Shown one piece after another: positions 31,792-40,983 of a stretch of 64,000 bases of DNA. Each line of letters begins with the position of its first letter. Position 1 is the first letter of the stretch. Made by a program: the position numbers and the translations under genes. The notes below the pieces were generated by a model. That model ran no database searches. It saw only the letters and a program-made list of their open reading frames with translations, and had not been told where the DNA came from. Origin of the DNA: CAYOOT01 sp964405665 (GTDB lineage Bacteria; Bdellovibrionota_C; UBA2361; SZUA-149; CAZDWZ01); the NCBI GenBank assembly GCA_964405665.1, contig CAYOOT010000005.1, positions 1 through 64,000 of the forward strand. The letters are read 5' to 3'.

Positions 31792-33582
31792 CTAATTATA
31801 CGCACCAAAAATATCATAAAGCCGGAATTTAAGAATATCTCTGCCCATCAGCAAAGAATCCCAGCCAAGATTGACTTTTGATCCAGGTACATTTTTCCAA
31901 TTAACAGGAATCTCCACAATCTTATAGCCCGCTTTTCGGGCAATAAATAATATTTCCACGTCAAAGGAAAATTGTTCGGACTTTTGTTTGGAAAAAACTT
32001 CTCGAGCAACCGCTTGCTTAAATAATTTAAATCCACATTGCGTATCTTTAATTTTAGGAACAACAAATAAATTAACAAAAAGATTATAAATTCTTCCGAT
32101 CAGTTTTCGATGCCATTGAGCAATAACTTTTGTATCATTTGAATTTAACGCTCTGGAGCCAATTGCAATATCATAACCCTCGGCTATCCCCTGTTCTAAG
32201 CGTTCCAATTCAACAATCGGAGTAGCTCCATCAGCATCGGCAAACAAAACAAGTTTGCCTTTACTATTTAAAACTCCGAATTTAACGGCATACCCTTTCC
32301 CTCGGTTTACGGCATAACTAAGCAAACGAATTTGCGGATACTCTTTACAAAGATCAAGCACTATTTTGGAAGTTTGATCTTTACTGCCATCATCAACAAT
32401 AATAATTTCATAATTAAGTTTTCGCTTTTCCAGATATTTTAAAGTTTGATCGATAGTTTTAGGCAAACGCAACTCTTCATTATATGCCGGAAAAATCAAA
32501 GAGATATCAATCACTGCATTTTCTTTAGAAATTGCCGCAGTTGATTCTTTGAGAGTAACCGTTTCTTTAATTTCAACTTCGGGAGAATTCTCTTCTTCTG
32601 GAATTTTCCCATTCATTTTAGAAAAAAACAAAAAGCTACCGGGAATTCCCACAACCAGAAATTGAATAAGATGTTGAGTGACCACCATTGCCAAAGCAAG
32701 AGAACGAAGCACTCCTACTTCCACTAAAGCTTCCGTAGCCACTACTTCAATTACACCCACTCCAGCTGGAGCAGAAGGAATCAACGAACTAAAATTAACC
32801 ACTGTTAAAAAGAGAATTATTTCTTGGATGCCCATACTGAGATGAAAGGCTTTTGTTACAAGATAATAAACAAACAACTCAACAAACCAAACCAATAAAG
32901 AAGACCCGGCCAACAAGCCAAGTGCTCGTGGTTTAAACATCGGCGCCAGTCCATTGATAAATCGCCGGATTCTTTCCATGGTATATCCGGAAAATTTCCC
33001 CGGGAAAATCTTGGAAATAAAATCCAGTATTTTAAAAATAATTCTGCGTTGCGAAAGAATTAAAACTGTTCCCAGGGCGATTCCTAGAAACATCATTGCT
33101 ACGTAGTCAAGCCCCACGCTTCTTGCTGCAGCTTCCTGCGCAGAACCCAAGTGAAACAAGATGGCAAATAATAAACTTATTGTTAGACCATCGAATAATC
33201 GTTCTCCTGCAATCGTTGCCAGCACTGTGCTTTTATTTAAACCGGTTGCTCTGGCTCCAAGGAAGGCCCGACCAAATTCCCCAAGCCGTGCCGGGAAAAT
33301 ATTATTTAAAAAAAATCCCAAGATTAAACAACGAAATGAAGCAAGAAATTTTGGTGCTGATTTTTCAAAAAAAAATGGCCAGCGCCAAGCTCTTAACAAA
33401 TAACTGAAGAAAGTAGTAATTACTGCCAAAGCAATTAAGGCATAATTTGCACTTTTGATTGAACTTAATACTTCTTCAACGTTAACTGTTTTTAGAATCC
33501 AGACAAAGCAAACAAATGAAATGAGAAAACCGAATAAATATTTAAACCAGGACTTTTTTTTCTTCTTGTTTAAAGCCAGCAT
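31792..33582 (-). CDS. Fusion of a flippase-like membrane domain and a family 2 glycosyltransferase
   Basis: 596-aa protein. Residues 1-about 320 form an eight-helix domain of the LPG-synthase-TM/UPF0104 flippase-like family (LRAWRWPFFFEK, NNIFPARLGEFGRA, LIPSAPAGVGVIEV). After a charged linker, residues about 350-596 form a GT-A glycosyltransferase of the polyprenyl-phosphate sugar transferase type: SLIFPAYNEELRLPKT, EIIIVDDGSKDQT, FADADGATP, IAIGSRAL and DTQCGFKLF. The combination suggests synthesis of a lipid-linked sugar coupled to its movement across the inner membrane. The gene stands alone on the minus strand with a MITE-like element downstream. Domain calls are strong; the coupled function is inferred. 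Confidence 0.9.
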   Translation of the reverse strand: MLALNKKKKKSWFKYLFGFLISFVCFVWILKTVNVEEVLSSIKSANYALIALAVITTFFSYLLRAWRWPFFFEKSAPKFLASFRCLILGFFLNNIFPARLGEFGRAFLGARATGLNKSTVLATIAGERLFDGLTISLLFAILFHLGSAQEAAARSVGLDYVAMMFLGIALGTVLILSQRRIIFKILDFISKIFPGKFSGYTMERIRRFINGLAPMFKPRALGLLAGSSLLVWFVELFVYYLVTKAFHLSMGIQEIILFLTVVNFSSLIPSAPAGVGVIEVVATEALVEVGVLRSLALAMVVTQHLIQFLVVGIPGSFLFFSKMNGKIPEEENSPEVEIKETVTLKESTAAISKENAVIDISLIFPAYNEELRLPKTIDQTLKYLEKRKLNYEIIIVDDGSKDQTSKIVLDLCKEYPQIRLLSYAVNRGKGYAVKFGVLNSKGKLVLFADADGATPIVELERLEQGIAEGYDIAIGSRALNSNDTKVIAQWHRKLIGRIYNLFVNLFVVPKIKDTQCGFKLFKQAVAREVFSKQKSEQFSFDVEILFIARKAGYKIVEIPVNWKNVPGSKVNLGWDSLLMGRDILKFRLYDIFGAYN

Positions 33583-33613
33583 AACAAAGAAAACAACCTA
33601 AAAACTACCCCAA

Positions 33614-33649
33614 TAAAAAAGAAATCCCCGGGTAACACATCCCAGGGAT
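33614..33649 (-). terminator. Rho-independent terminator of the PEP-CTERM gene
   Basis: Read on the minus strand, ATCCCTGGG (33649-33641) pairs with CCCGGGGAT (33632-33624), with one G-T wobble, and is followed by TTCTTTTTTATT. The hairpin lies about 40 nt after the PEP-CTERM stop codon. This is the clearest intrinsic terminator in the window. Confidence 0.8.
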
Positions 33650-33686
33650 CACGAAAAAACTGCCAATTTGAACTAAGGAGCAGTTG

Positions 33687-34388
33687 CTAGCTTAACTTTC
33701 TTCTAGAAACTAATGCACCAGCCAAAGTACCAGTAAACAACAGTCCTAAAGTAAATGGTTCAGGTGTTGCTGCAAGTTCTGCATCAATTGAAATTTGCCC
33801 GTTTCCGGAAAAATTCTGAATAATTCCAAACGCCACATCTAAACCAGGAGCGCCTGCAGTTTGCATATTTGATAAAGCCAAAGATAAATAAAAACTATTA
33901 AGTGCTGGAATCAAAGGCAATAAACTTCCTGCCGTAAAGCTTCCCACTGTTGTTGTAAACATACTCCCTACCGGACCCGTATCACTTCCTGCAAGGAATC
34001 CATTACCGAGACTACCGGATAACAATAAAGTATTTGAAGAATTATATAAGCTAAAAGTTCCTCCAACAGTATTTTGTGAAATGATTGGGCCAGCAACAGA
34101 AGGAGCACCGCTTGCTGAGATACCGCTTAAGGTGAATGATGCACCTGAAGTAATATCAGCAACTCCACTCAAATAATTATCAAAAACTACATTGGTATCT
34201 TGCTCTCCAAAAGTTGCGCCATTGCCATCGTTAATAGTAGATAGCGAACTACCAACATATTCTATTTCCTGAAAACCATTTCCTGTGCCACCTAAGCTAA
34301 CTTGAATAATTGTTAGCGCCTGAGCACTAGAAGCAGTAATGAAAGTTAGAGCAAATACCGAAAATGCTTTTTGAATATTTGAAAACAT
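33687..34388 (-). CDS. PEP-CTERM sorting-domain surface protein
   Basis: 233-aa exported protein. It has a signal peptide (about residues 1-24, cleavage after SSAQA) and a Gly/Ser/Asn/Thr-rich beta-type middle. The C-terminal sorting signal has TPEP, a hydrophobic helix (FTLGLLFTGTLAGALV) and a basic end (SRRKLS). In known systems this tail is recognised by exosortase (EpsH/XrtA family) and the protein is delivered to the surface along with exopolysaccharide. No exosortase lies in the window, but the Wzz/CpsD-type genes at 62388-64000 fit an XrtA-linked polysaccharide locus. It has its own terminator. Confidence 0.9.
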   Translation of the reverse strand: MFSNIQKAFSVFALTFITASSAQALTIIQVSLGGTGNGFQEIEYVGSSLSTINDGNGATFGEQDTNVVFDNYLSGVADITSGASFTLSGISASGAPSVAGPIISQNTVGGTFSLYNSSNTLLLSGSLGNGFLAGSDTGPVGSMFTTTVGSFTAGSLLPLIPALNSFYLSLALSNMQTAGAPGLDVAFGIIQNFSGNGQISIDAELAATPEPFTLGLLFTGTLAGALVSRRKLS

Positions 34389-34573
34389 CTGAAACTCCCT
34401 GGATAAACTACTTTAAAGCTATAATTCACTTTACAATAAATTATAATGCAGCAATCTATAATTGAGAGTAGAAAAAGTCAATTATATTGATCATTAAAAA
34501 GCATTTACAATTAAATTACTGCATGATATGATAGTTGAGTTTTCACAATTAAATGGTTCCCTAAAAAAGTATT

Positions 34574-34870
34574 ATGACAATTGAAGATTCTAATAAAAAA
34601 GTCTCAAGTTTACCAAGTCTTGAACACATGATTAAAGCTTATGCCAATCATAATGATGGCAATGATCAAAAAGCGATCGATACCTTTAATATGTTTGAAA
34701 CAACCGAGAAAATGTCTAGACTTAAGAATGAGTTACTTTGGATTCGAGACGGTATTGTTACAGAACAAACCCTTGAACGGGTGCTGGGGTTACCTAGAAA
34801 AATCAAATTCGAATCCTATGAAAATTGGGCTAAAATAATGATGATTTGGATCTCCCAACTAAAAAAATGA
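34574..34870 (+). CDS. Hypothetical protein, 98 aa
   Basis: 98-aa open frame, mainly charged and helical, with no signal peptide and no membrane segment. It includes LERVLGLPRKIKFESYENW near the C-terminus. I do not recognise a family. No strong ribosome binding site precedes the ATG, and the reading frame is isolated between the PEP-CTERM gene and flhB. It may be a small cytoplasmic protein. Coding status is plausible from amino-acid composition but not secure. Confidence 0.5.
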   Translation: MTIEDSNKKVSSLPSLEHMIKAYANHNDGNDQKAIDTFNMFETTEKMSRLKNELLWIRDGIVTEQTLERVLGLPRKIKFESYENWAKIMMIWISQLKK

Positions 34871-35000
34871 CTTTATACTTTGACCTTGCCAAGTTGTTGA
34901 CACAAAAATAATTCCTGGAAAAACTAAGTCCCTATAATTATTCAATCAATTTTTCTAAAATAATCTAAAAAGCAGGCATGCATGTTGCTTAGTTTGGAGC

Positions 35001-35016
35001 GCGGACTTTAGTCCGC
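35001..35016. repeat. Short palindrome GCGGAC-ttta-GTCCGC upstream of flhB
   Basis: A perfect 6-bp stem with a 4-nt loop lies 44 nt before the flhB ATG, within a GC-richer patch (GGAGCGCGGAC...). It resembles a common dispersed hairpin type and may affect the flhB 5' UTR. Confidence 0.45.
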
Positions 35017-35059
35017 CAGAAATACAAAATAATAGAAACCAAATTACTCTTTAAGTATC

Positions 35060-36154
35060 ATGGCAGAAGACGAAGCAGCGGGAGATAAAACCGAAGCCCC
35101 CAGCGGAAGAAGAGTGACCCAGTCCCGACAACAGGGGATGGTCGGTCAATCTGCGGAGCTCAGCCAGGTTCTGGGCTTAATTGCTGCTTATATGGCGCTG
35201 CTCCATATTGCCCCCAGCCTCTGGAATGATCTGATCACCCTTTTTAAATATTTACTTAGTCCGGAAATAATCAGCGATCCCCTTACTCTAAAGAATTTAA
35301 AGAAAAATTTATTTCTTATTCTTTATCATCTCGGTCCCAAATTATTTACGATCATGGTAATTGCCGCTTTTTTTGGAGCAGGCTGCAGCGCCTTACAAAC
35401 AAATTTTCTCTGGTCCTGGCAATTAGTAAAACCAAAACTTAGTAAATTAAATCCTCTTGCCGGTTTGCGCAGAATTTTTAGTCTTAATAATTCCGTTAAT
35501 CTGATAAAACAAATTTGCAAATTAGCAATCATCTTTCCAATTGCCTATTATACTTTTTTCGATTTACTTCCCCAATTTAATAGAATCCCCGATCTTGCCA
35601 CTTCTACCATCCTCACCGTAACAGCCGACATGGCCACATTGGTTTTTAAAAAAATTATTTCATTGCTCTTTCTCCTGGCTCTCGCCGATTTCTTTTGGCA
35701 ACGCTACAGCGTTAGGAAAAAAATGATGATGAGTAAAGTTGAAGTCAAAGAAGAAAGAAAAGCGATGGAAGGGGATGAAACTATTCGTAAGAAAATTATC
35801 GCCATCGGATTGCAACGTGCTCGCGAAAGAATGATGAAAAATGTCCCCAAGGCCGATGTGGTGGTGACAAACCCGACACATATTGCTGTGGCCTTGGTTT
35901 ATAGCGGAGAAATGGGATCGGCCCCACAAGTCGTAGCCAAAGGACAAGGACATATTGCCGAACGCATTAAGGAAGTAGCCAGAAGACATGGTGTGCCCAT
36001 AGTGGAACGTAAACCACTGGCCCGGGCATTATTCAAAGTTGTAGAAGTTGGTGGAGAAATCCCCCAAGATTTATTCCGGGCAGTTGCTGAAATTCTTGCT
36101 TATGTTTACCGATTGAAAGGAAAAAACCCCATTAAATCAAGGAAAAATAAATAA
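35060..36154 (+). CDS. flhB: Flagellar type III export protein FlhB
   Basis: FlhB is the substrate-specificity switch of the flagellar export apparatus in the inner membrane. The 364-aa protein has the N-terminal DKTEAPSGRRVTQSRQQG motif, four hydrophobic segments, and a cytoplasmic domain with the autocleavage site NPTH (residues 271-274). KADVVVTNPTHIAVAL and the following QVVAKGQGHIAERIKEVARRHGVPIVE segment are typical. flhA follows after 2 nt. Non-flagellar SctU homologues share NPTH, but flhG and fliA in the same block point to a flagellum. Confidence 0.95.
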   Translation: MAEDEAAGDKTEAPSGRRVTQSRQQGMVGQSAELSQVLGLIAAYMALLHIAPSLWNDLITLFKYLLSPEIISDPLTLKNLKKNLFLILYHLGPKLFTIMVIAAFFGAGCSALQTNFLWSWQLVKPKLSKLNPLAGLRRIFSLNNSVNLIKQICKLAIIFPIAYYTFFDLLPQFNRIPDLATSTILTVTADMATLVFKKIISLLFLLALADFFWQRYSVRKKMMMSKVEVKEERKAMEGDETIRKKIIAIGLQRARERMMKNVPKADVVVTNPTHIAVALVYSGEMGSAPQVVAKGQGHIAERIKEVARRHGVPIVERKPLARALFKVVEVGGEIPQDLFRAVAEILAYVYRLKGKNPIKSRKNK

Positions 36155-36156
36155 TC

Positions 36157-38259
36157 ATGGCCGATGTAAAAAATAAAAAAGAGAAATCAAGCAGCACGGC
36201 AATGACCTACATCGTGCCGATGTTACTGATTAGCGTCGTGGTGATTATGATCATCCCGATACCAACACCTTTGTTGGATATCTTGCTTTCATTTAATATC
36301 ACACTTTCTTTAGTGATTCTTTTTGTCTCTCTCTATATCGGTCGCCCTTTAGAGTTTTCATCCTATCCCTCCTTAATATTAATGACCACGCTATTTCGTT
36401 TATCAATGAACATCACTTCAACACGTTTGATTTTATTAAACGGCAGTGAGGGTCTCGGTGCTGCAGGAAATGTAATTAAGGCTTTCGGAACTTTTGTATT
36501 GGGAGGAAATTACGTAATCGGTGTCGTGATTTTTGCGATCATTACCGTAATTAATTTTTCGGTAATCACCAAAGGTTCCGGTCGTATTGCTGAAGTTGCC
36601 GCACGTTTTACCTTGGACGCGATGCCCGGTAAGCAAATGGCCATTGACTCCGACTTAAACTCCGGCTTAATCACCGAATCAGAAGCAAAAAAGCAACGTA
36701 AAGACATTGCTTCAGAAGCAGAATTTTATGGGGCAATGGACGGTGCTTCCAAATTCGTGCGCGGAGATGCCGTTGCCGGTATTCTCATTACATTTATCAA
36801 CGTTCTGGGTGGCTTTTTTATCGGGATCGTCCAGGGCGGCATGGATTGGAGACAGGCGGCTTCAACTTACACTTTATTATCCGTCGGAGACGGTTTAGTT
36901 TCACAAATTCCTGCGCTAATAGTTTCAGTTTCTTCCGGTATGATTGTTGCGCGAGCAGCTTCCGGAGATGATTTGGGAACGGAAGTCGGCAAACAGTTAA
37001 CTAATTATTCCCGTCCTTTAGTTCTTGCTTCTGCAGTAAGTCTCTTTTTTGCACTGGTTCCGGGTTTGCCATTTTTCCCTTTTCTTGTTTTAGGTGTGGC
37101 CACAGGAACTTTATCAATGTCTGGCTCCAAAGAACTTCCTTCTGAAAAAGAAGAGAAAGAAAATGCTAAAACAAAAGCACTAAATGCACCAAGTGCCCCT
37201 GCTCCAGGAAGCACAGAAGAAGTGAAGACTCTACTGGGAGTTGATTTGCTGGAATTGGAAGTTGGTTATGAATTAGTGCCGATGGTGGATGCAGCAAGCG
37301 GCGGAGATTTGATTGAAAGAATCCGATCGCTTCGCCGGCAATTTGCAATGGATCTTGGTTTCATTGTTCCGCCAATTCATATCCGAGACAATGTGCGCCT
37401 CAAACCAGGACAATATCGCTTACTCTTAAAAGGCATCGAAATCGCTACCGGCGAAATCAAAAGACATCACTTTTTGGCGATGGATCCTGGCGGTTTGGAA
37501 GCAAAAATTCCGGGTATCCCAACAAAAGAACCGGCCTTTGGTTTGGATGCTCTCTGGATTGCTGCCGTGGATAAAGAACGAGCACAGTTTGCCGGTTACA
37601 CCGTAGTTGATCCGGCAACAGTAATTATCACTCATGTCACTGAAGTTGTAAAAAGTCATTCCCATGAAATTCTCGGTCGTCAGGAAACTCAAACACTATT
37701 GGATACTCTTTCTAAAAACCATCCGAAGTTAGTAGAAGAAGTTGTGCCACTGGTACTTCCTCTGGGCACAGTGCAACAAGTTCTTGCCGGACTTCTGCGC
37801 GAAGGAATCAGTATCCGAGATTTAAGAACAGTAATTGAAACACTTGCTGATTGGGGACCAAGCACGAAGTCTCCTGAAAAATTAATTGAACATGTAAGAA
37901 GATCTCTTGCCCGGGCAATCACAGCAAAACATATCAATAACGATGGAGTCTTGTCCTTAATCAGCCTCACTCCAACTTTAGAACGAACGCTTTCTGATTC
38001 TTTACAAGTATCGGAAAACGGTTCTTATTTGGCACTAGAACCGACTACCGCTCAAAAATTTATCGGCAACCTAAAAAATTCCGTAGAACGCTTTGCTCAA
38101 ACAGGCAGCACTCCGATATTGCTCGCCCCGAGCACACTGCGTTCGGCTTTATTTTCATTTACAGAAAGATTTATTCCCGGTTTTACGATCTTATCGCATC
38201 AGGAGATTTCGCCGAGTACTCGGGTGCAATCTTTGGGAGTGGTGAATATTGATCGGTAA
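36157..38259 (+). CDS. flhA: Flagellar biosynthesis protein FlhA
   Basis: FlhA is the major export-gate subunit; its cytoplasmic ring binds export chaperones. The 700-aa product has eight N-terminal hydrophobic helices (first about 340 residues), with the conserved stretches FPSLILMTTLFRLSMNITST-like (here SSYPSLILMTTLFRLSMNI) and the FHIPEP-type loop MPGKQMAIDSDLNSG. A charged linker and the soluble ring domain follow (GYELVPMVDAASGGDLIERI, DPATVIITHVTEVVKSHSHEILGRQET). Length is normal. It is 2 nt after flhB and is followed by a short repeat and flhG. Confidence 0.96.
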   Translation: MADVKNKKEKSSSTAMTYIVPMLLISVVVIMIIPIPTPLLDILLSFNITLSLVILFVSLYIGRPLEFSSYPSLILMTTLFRLSMNITSTRLILLNGSEGLGAAGNVIKAFGTFVLGGNYVIGVVIFAIITVINFSVITKGSGRIAEVAARFTLDAMPGKQMAIDSDLNSGLITESEAKKQRKDIASEAEFYGAMDGASKFVRGDAVAGILITFINVLGGFFIGIVQGGMDWRQAASTYTLLSVGDGLVSQIPALIVSVSSGMIVARAASGDDLGTEVGKQLTNYSRPLVLASAVSLFFALVPGLPFFPFLVLGVATGTLSMSGSKELPSEKEEKENAKTKALNAPSAPAPGSTEEVKTLLGVDLLELEVGYELVPMVDAASGGDLIERIRSLRRQFAMDLGFIVPPIHIRDNVRLKPGQYRLLLKGIEIATGEIKRHHFLAMDPGGLEAKIPGIPTKEPAFGLDALWIAAVDKERAQFAGYTVVDPATVIITHVTEVVKSHSHEILGRQETQTLLDTLSKNHPKLVEEVVPLVLPLGTVQQVLAGLLREGISIRDLRTVIETLADWGPSTKSPEKLIEHVRRSLARAITAKHINNDGVLSLISLTPTLERTLSDSLQVSENGSYLALEPTTAQKFIGNLKNSVERFAQTGSTPILLAPSTLRSALFSFTERFIPGFTILSHQEISPSTRVQSLGVVNIDR

Positions 38260-38283
38260 AATGTTTTGGAAAACACAACGGTG

Positions 38284-38319
38284 AGGTTGCTTCGGTCGCG
38301 TTGCTCCCTCGCAATGACA
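38284..38319. repeat. Dispersed repeat between flhA and flhG
   Basis: The segment around TTGCTTCGGTCGCGTTGC TCCCTCGCAATGAC is much richer in GC than its surroundings. It resembles the widespread repeat family ending CATTGCGAGG seen in many bacterial genomes. It lies between the flhA stop and the flhG ribosome binding site and creates a false N-terminal extension for flhG. Confidence 0.6.
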
Positions 38320-38346
38320 ATTTTAATGAAAAAAAAAGGAGAACCG

Positions 38347-39210
38347 ATGTTACAATTAGCAGACTCAAAAAAGGTAGCTACATACAAACCAAAAAAGAAA
38401 ATGCCAAACAAAAGCACAAGAACTATTGCCATTACAAGTGGAAAAGGCGGAGTAGGAAAAACTCACACCACTGTAAATTTAGGTCTGGCACTGGCGAACT
38501 TGGGAAACAAAGTATTACTTCTAGATGGCGATTTGGGTCTGGCCAATATCAATATCCTTTTAGGTTTCAAACCGAAAAAAACACTGCAACAGGTAGTTAA
38601 GGGAGAAGCAGACTTATCGGAAGTAATAGTCGAAGCTCTGGAAAATCTGCATGTTATTCCTGCCGCCAGTGGAATTCCGGAATTAACAATGCTTTCTGAG
38701 CATGAACGTTTAGCTTTAATCAATGCCTTTGATGACTTGGCAGATGAATATGATTATCTCCTAATTGATACGGCAGCAGGAATAGGAGATAATGTTTTAT
38801 ACTTCAATGTCGCCGCAGAAGATATTCTTGTAGTAATCAGCCCGGAGCCAACTTCCATTACCGATGCTTATGCCTTAATTAAAGTTCTTTCCACTCATTG
38901 CAACAGAAAGGAATTTAATATTTTAGTAAACCGCGCCTCCAATATGACCGAAGCAAAAAGCACTTACCTGCAGCTGGCCAATGCCACAGAACATTTTTTA
39001 AATGTCAGTTTGAAATTAATTGGGCATGTCAGCGAAGATAGTTCTGTCTCCCAGGCAGTAATCCAACAAACTCCTTTTACAAAACTCTATCCTTCCAGCA
39101 AAGCCAGTCTGGATATTACTAAAGTTGCCAACAAGATTAACGCTCAGCAAAAGACATCAACGGCTACTGGTGGATTACAGTTTTTCTTTAAAAGTTTGCT
39201 GGAAAATTAA
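38347..39210 (+). CDS. flhG: MinD-like ATPase FlhG (flagellar number regulator)
   Basis: ParA/MinD-family ATPase controlling flagellar number or placement. The product is about 287 aa, starting at ATG 38347 behind AAAGGAGA. Upstream in-frame codons are repeat-derived and rejected as a start. It has the deviant Walker A SGKGGVGKTHTTVNLGLALA, the A' motif LLLDGDLGLANINILLG, DYLLIDTAAGIGDNVL and VISPEPTSITDAYALIK. The N-terminal DQAxxLR motif, which stimulates FlhF in typical FlhG, is replaced by QLADSKK, a possible remnant. flhF, normally between flhA and flhG, is absent here. Confidence 0.9.
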   Translation: MLQLADSKKVATYKPKKKMPNKSTRTIAITSGKGGVGKTHTTVNLGLALANLGNKVLLLDGDLGLANINILLGFKPKKTLQQVVKGEADLSEVIVEALENLHVIPAASGIPELTMLSEHERLALINAFDDLADEYDYLLIDTAAGIGDNVLYFNVAAEDILVVISPEPTSITDAYALIKVLSTHCNRKEFNILVNRASNMTEAKSTYLQLANATEHFLNVSLKLIGHVSEDSSVSQAVIQQTPFTKLYPSSKASLDITKVANKINAQQKTSTATGGLQFFFKSLLEN

Positions 39211-39231
39211 GTCAGATATCTCTAAATTAAT

Positions 39232-40941
39232 CTAACTGCTTGCAACTTTAGCGTCAGGGTCAATTCTTGGTTGTATTTTCGGGGCCTCTTGTGGAACCGG
39301 TCTTTTTTCCGGTACGGGTTTATCTTCTGGTGGAATTATAATCGGATTGCTTGGTGGAGCAGGTCTTCTTTGAACAGGCGCTGTAATTGCTGGGCCACTT
39401 AGTGGCTTTGGTCTTTGTTTTTCTGCTTCAGCTCTTGGACTCGGCTCGACAGAGGGCAGTACTGTTTCGGCATCCCCTATTCCATATTTATTTCTTAAAT
39501 CCGCAAGGGCTGTTAGTGCAGCACTACCTTTGCCCCAAGTAGTTTTTTTAATATCTTGAATAGCGGGGATTTCCTTGATCCATGAAGGAAGTTCATGAGT
39601 TCTCATAGAAACCCCCTGACGCACTTGAGCCTTCTTTTCTTCTTCCGTTAAAAACTGTTGATCGATTTCTTTAAACTTTGCAAAAGGACTAAAAGCTTTT
39701 TCGGAGAAAAGAATTCCGAATTGCTTTGTTTTAGAATCCACAACAGGGCGAACAAAAAATACTAATGGTTTGTTTTCTTCCACTTTATTGGGAACACGGA
39801 TCTCCCATTGTTCAGGGACAGCAGAACTTGGATTAGTAACATTTCCAGGATGATGAATAATCTTTATTAATTGATGATCTGTCGGATTTTGCGCCAAATT
39901 ATGTAATACCGCCTTCATTACTCTGGCACGTTCTAGTTCTAATCCAGTTAAATCTTTGCTCTGTGCTACATTTTGAACAGGAAGAGTAGGACGAATTAAT
40001 GAAGCCCCACTTGGTTTCGATTCGGCAGGAGTTTGGCCCGGAGCTGTGGAATTAGCTTCCGCTATTTTCCGCGGGCGTATTGTATCTGGTTCCGCTACTG
40101 GAGATGTAGGGGTTGCTGTTCTTGGTCGCGCTGGAGTTGGAGCTGGGCTAGCTGGTTTAATAACCTCAAACGGATCCTCCTGCACTTCTGCTGGAGCAGG
40201 AGTGGAACGTTGCCTAATCACTGGAGGAGCTATAGGAGTAACTGGCGAATAAGTTGTAGCAGGCTGGTCGTCATAAGAACTAGCAGGGCTAACAGCAGGT
40301 GGTTTTCCAATAAAAACAAGTCCCCAATTTTTATTTCCACCAACTTGCAATGATGTTCCATTGTAATTTGAACTTTCTAAACCCACATTTTTGCCTGCTT
40401 CAGTAGGAACAAATTGACCATAGCCGGTTAAGACATTGCAGCGGGGATTAACAGGAATTTGACTTCCATTAAGGATCACATGTCCAACTACCACGCCGTC
40501 ACTATTTGAAATCGCAATCTTGGCATTACAAGAATCTAGTTTTGTTGCTTCGGTTGCATAATATGGTTTTATTGTTTGATGATTATGCGCAAGCCATTCA
40601 TGTTTGCCTGCACTGTTCTTTGACCATTCTTTAAGACTGCCCGATGAATCCAATTTAAAATAATGTCTTACAACTTCATTGCCCATAAAAAAAGTCTGGC
40701 CACAAGCATTTTGACTGTAAACAGGCTTTGAAGCATCAACATGATCAAGGTAATGAAAAACTTCTGTAGACTTAACACCAGGAGCTGCTTTTGCATTATT
40801 ATCAACAGCATTTACTTGAGTTTTTTGTGCTAGCTGACTGATCACCTGATCATAACTATAGGAACTGCCATAGCAAGCAGGTAACATTACTGCTTGATTG
40901 CCATGATTATAATTTTGTCTACATTGTTGCTGATGTCCCAT
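39232..40941 (-). CDS. Unrecognised 569-aa Pro/Ala/Thr-rich protein
   Basis: No family recognised. The N-terminus (MGHQQQCRQNYNHGN) has no Sec signal. Residues about 25-230 look like a compact domain with several aromatic and Cys residues (YSQNACGQTFFMGN, DSCNAKIAI, NPRCNVLTGYGQF). Two long Pro/Ala/Thr-rich disordered stretches (about 230-335 and 500-569) flank a second domain of about 150 residues containing LERARVMKAVLHNLAQ, WEIRVPNKVEENKPLVFFVRP and ELPSWIKEIPAIQDI. The ATG follows GAGGAAC. It is 42 nt downstream of the 40984-43865 gene on the same strand, so the two probably form an operon inserted between flhG and fliA. Export through the flagellar apparatus is only a speculation. Confidence 0.8.
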   Translation of the reverse strand: MGHQQQCRQNYNHGNQAVMLPACYGSSYSYDQVISQLAQKTQVNAVDNNAKAAPGVKSTEVFHYLDHVDASKPVYSQNACGQTFFMGNEVVRHYFKLDSSGSLKEWSKNSAGKHEWLAHNHQTIKPYYATEATKLDSCNAKIAISNSDGVVVGHVILNGSQIPVNPRCNVLTGYGQFVPTEAGKNVGLESSNYNGTSLQVGGNKNWGLVFIGKPPAVSPASSYDDQPATTYSPVTPIAPPVIRQRSTPAPAEVQEDPFEVIKPASPAPTPARPRTATPTSPVAEPDTIRPRKIAEANSTAPGQTPAESKPSGASLIRPTLPVQNVAQSKDLTGLELERARVMKAVLHNLAQNPTDHQLIKIIHHPGNVTNPSSAVPEQWEIRVPNKVEENKPLVFFVRPVVDSKTKQFGILFSEKAFSPFAKFKEIDQQFLTEEEKKAQVRQGVSMRTHELPSWIKEIPAIQDIKKTTWGKGSAALTALADLRNKYGIGDAETVLPSVEPSPRAEAEKQRPKPLSGPAITAPVQRRPAPPSNPIIIPPEDKPVPEKRPVPQEAPKIQPRIDPDAKVASS

Positions 40942-40983
40942 GTTCCTCTTTTAATTAATCTTTAAATTATCCATATCTTTTTT

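Noticed and set aside
34800..34825. tRNA T-loop-like ttcgaatcc
   Set aside because: No cloverleaf around it; it lies in an open frame. No tRNA was found elsewhere in the window.
35060..38259. Virulence-type (non-flagellar) type III secretion genes
   Set aside because: FlhB/FlhA are followed by flhG and a FliA-type sigma factor, which are flagellar; no needle or secretin genes are present.
38266..38346. N-terminal extension of FlhG to 314 aa
   Set aside because: The extra codons cover a dispersed repeat, and a strong ribosome binding site precedes the ATG at 38347.
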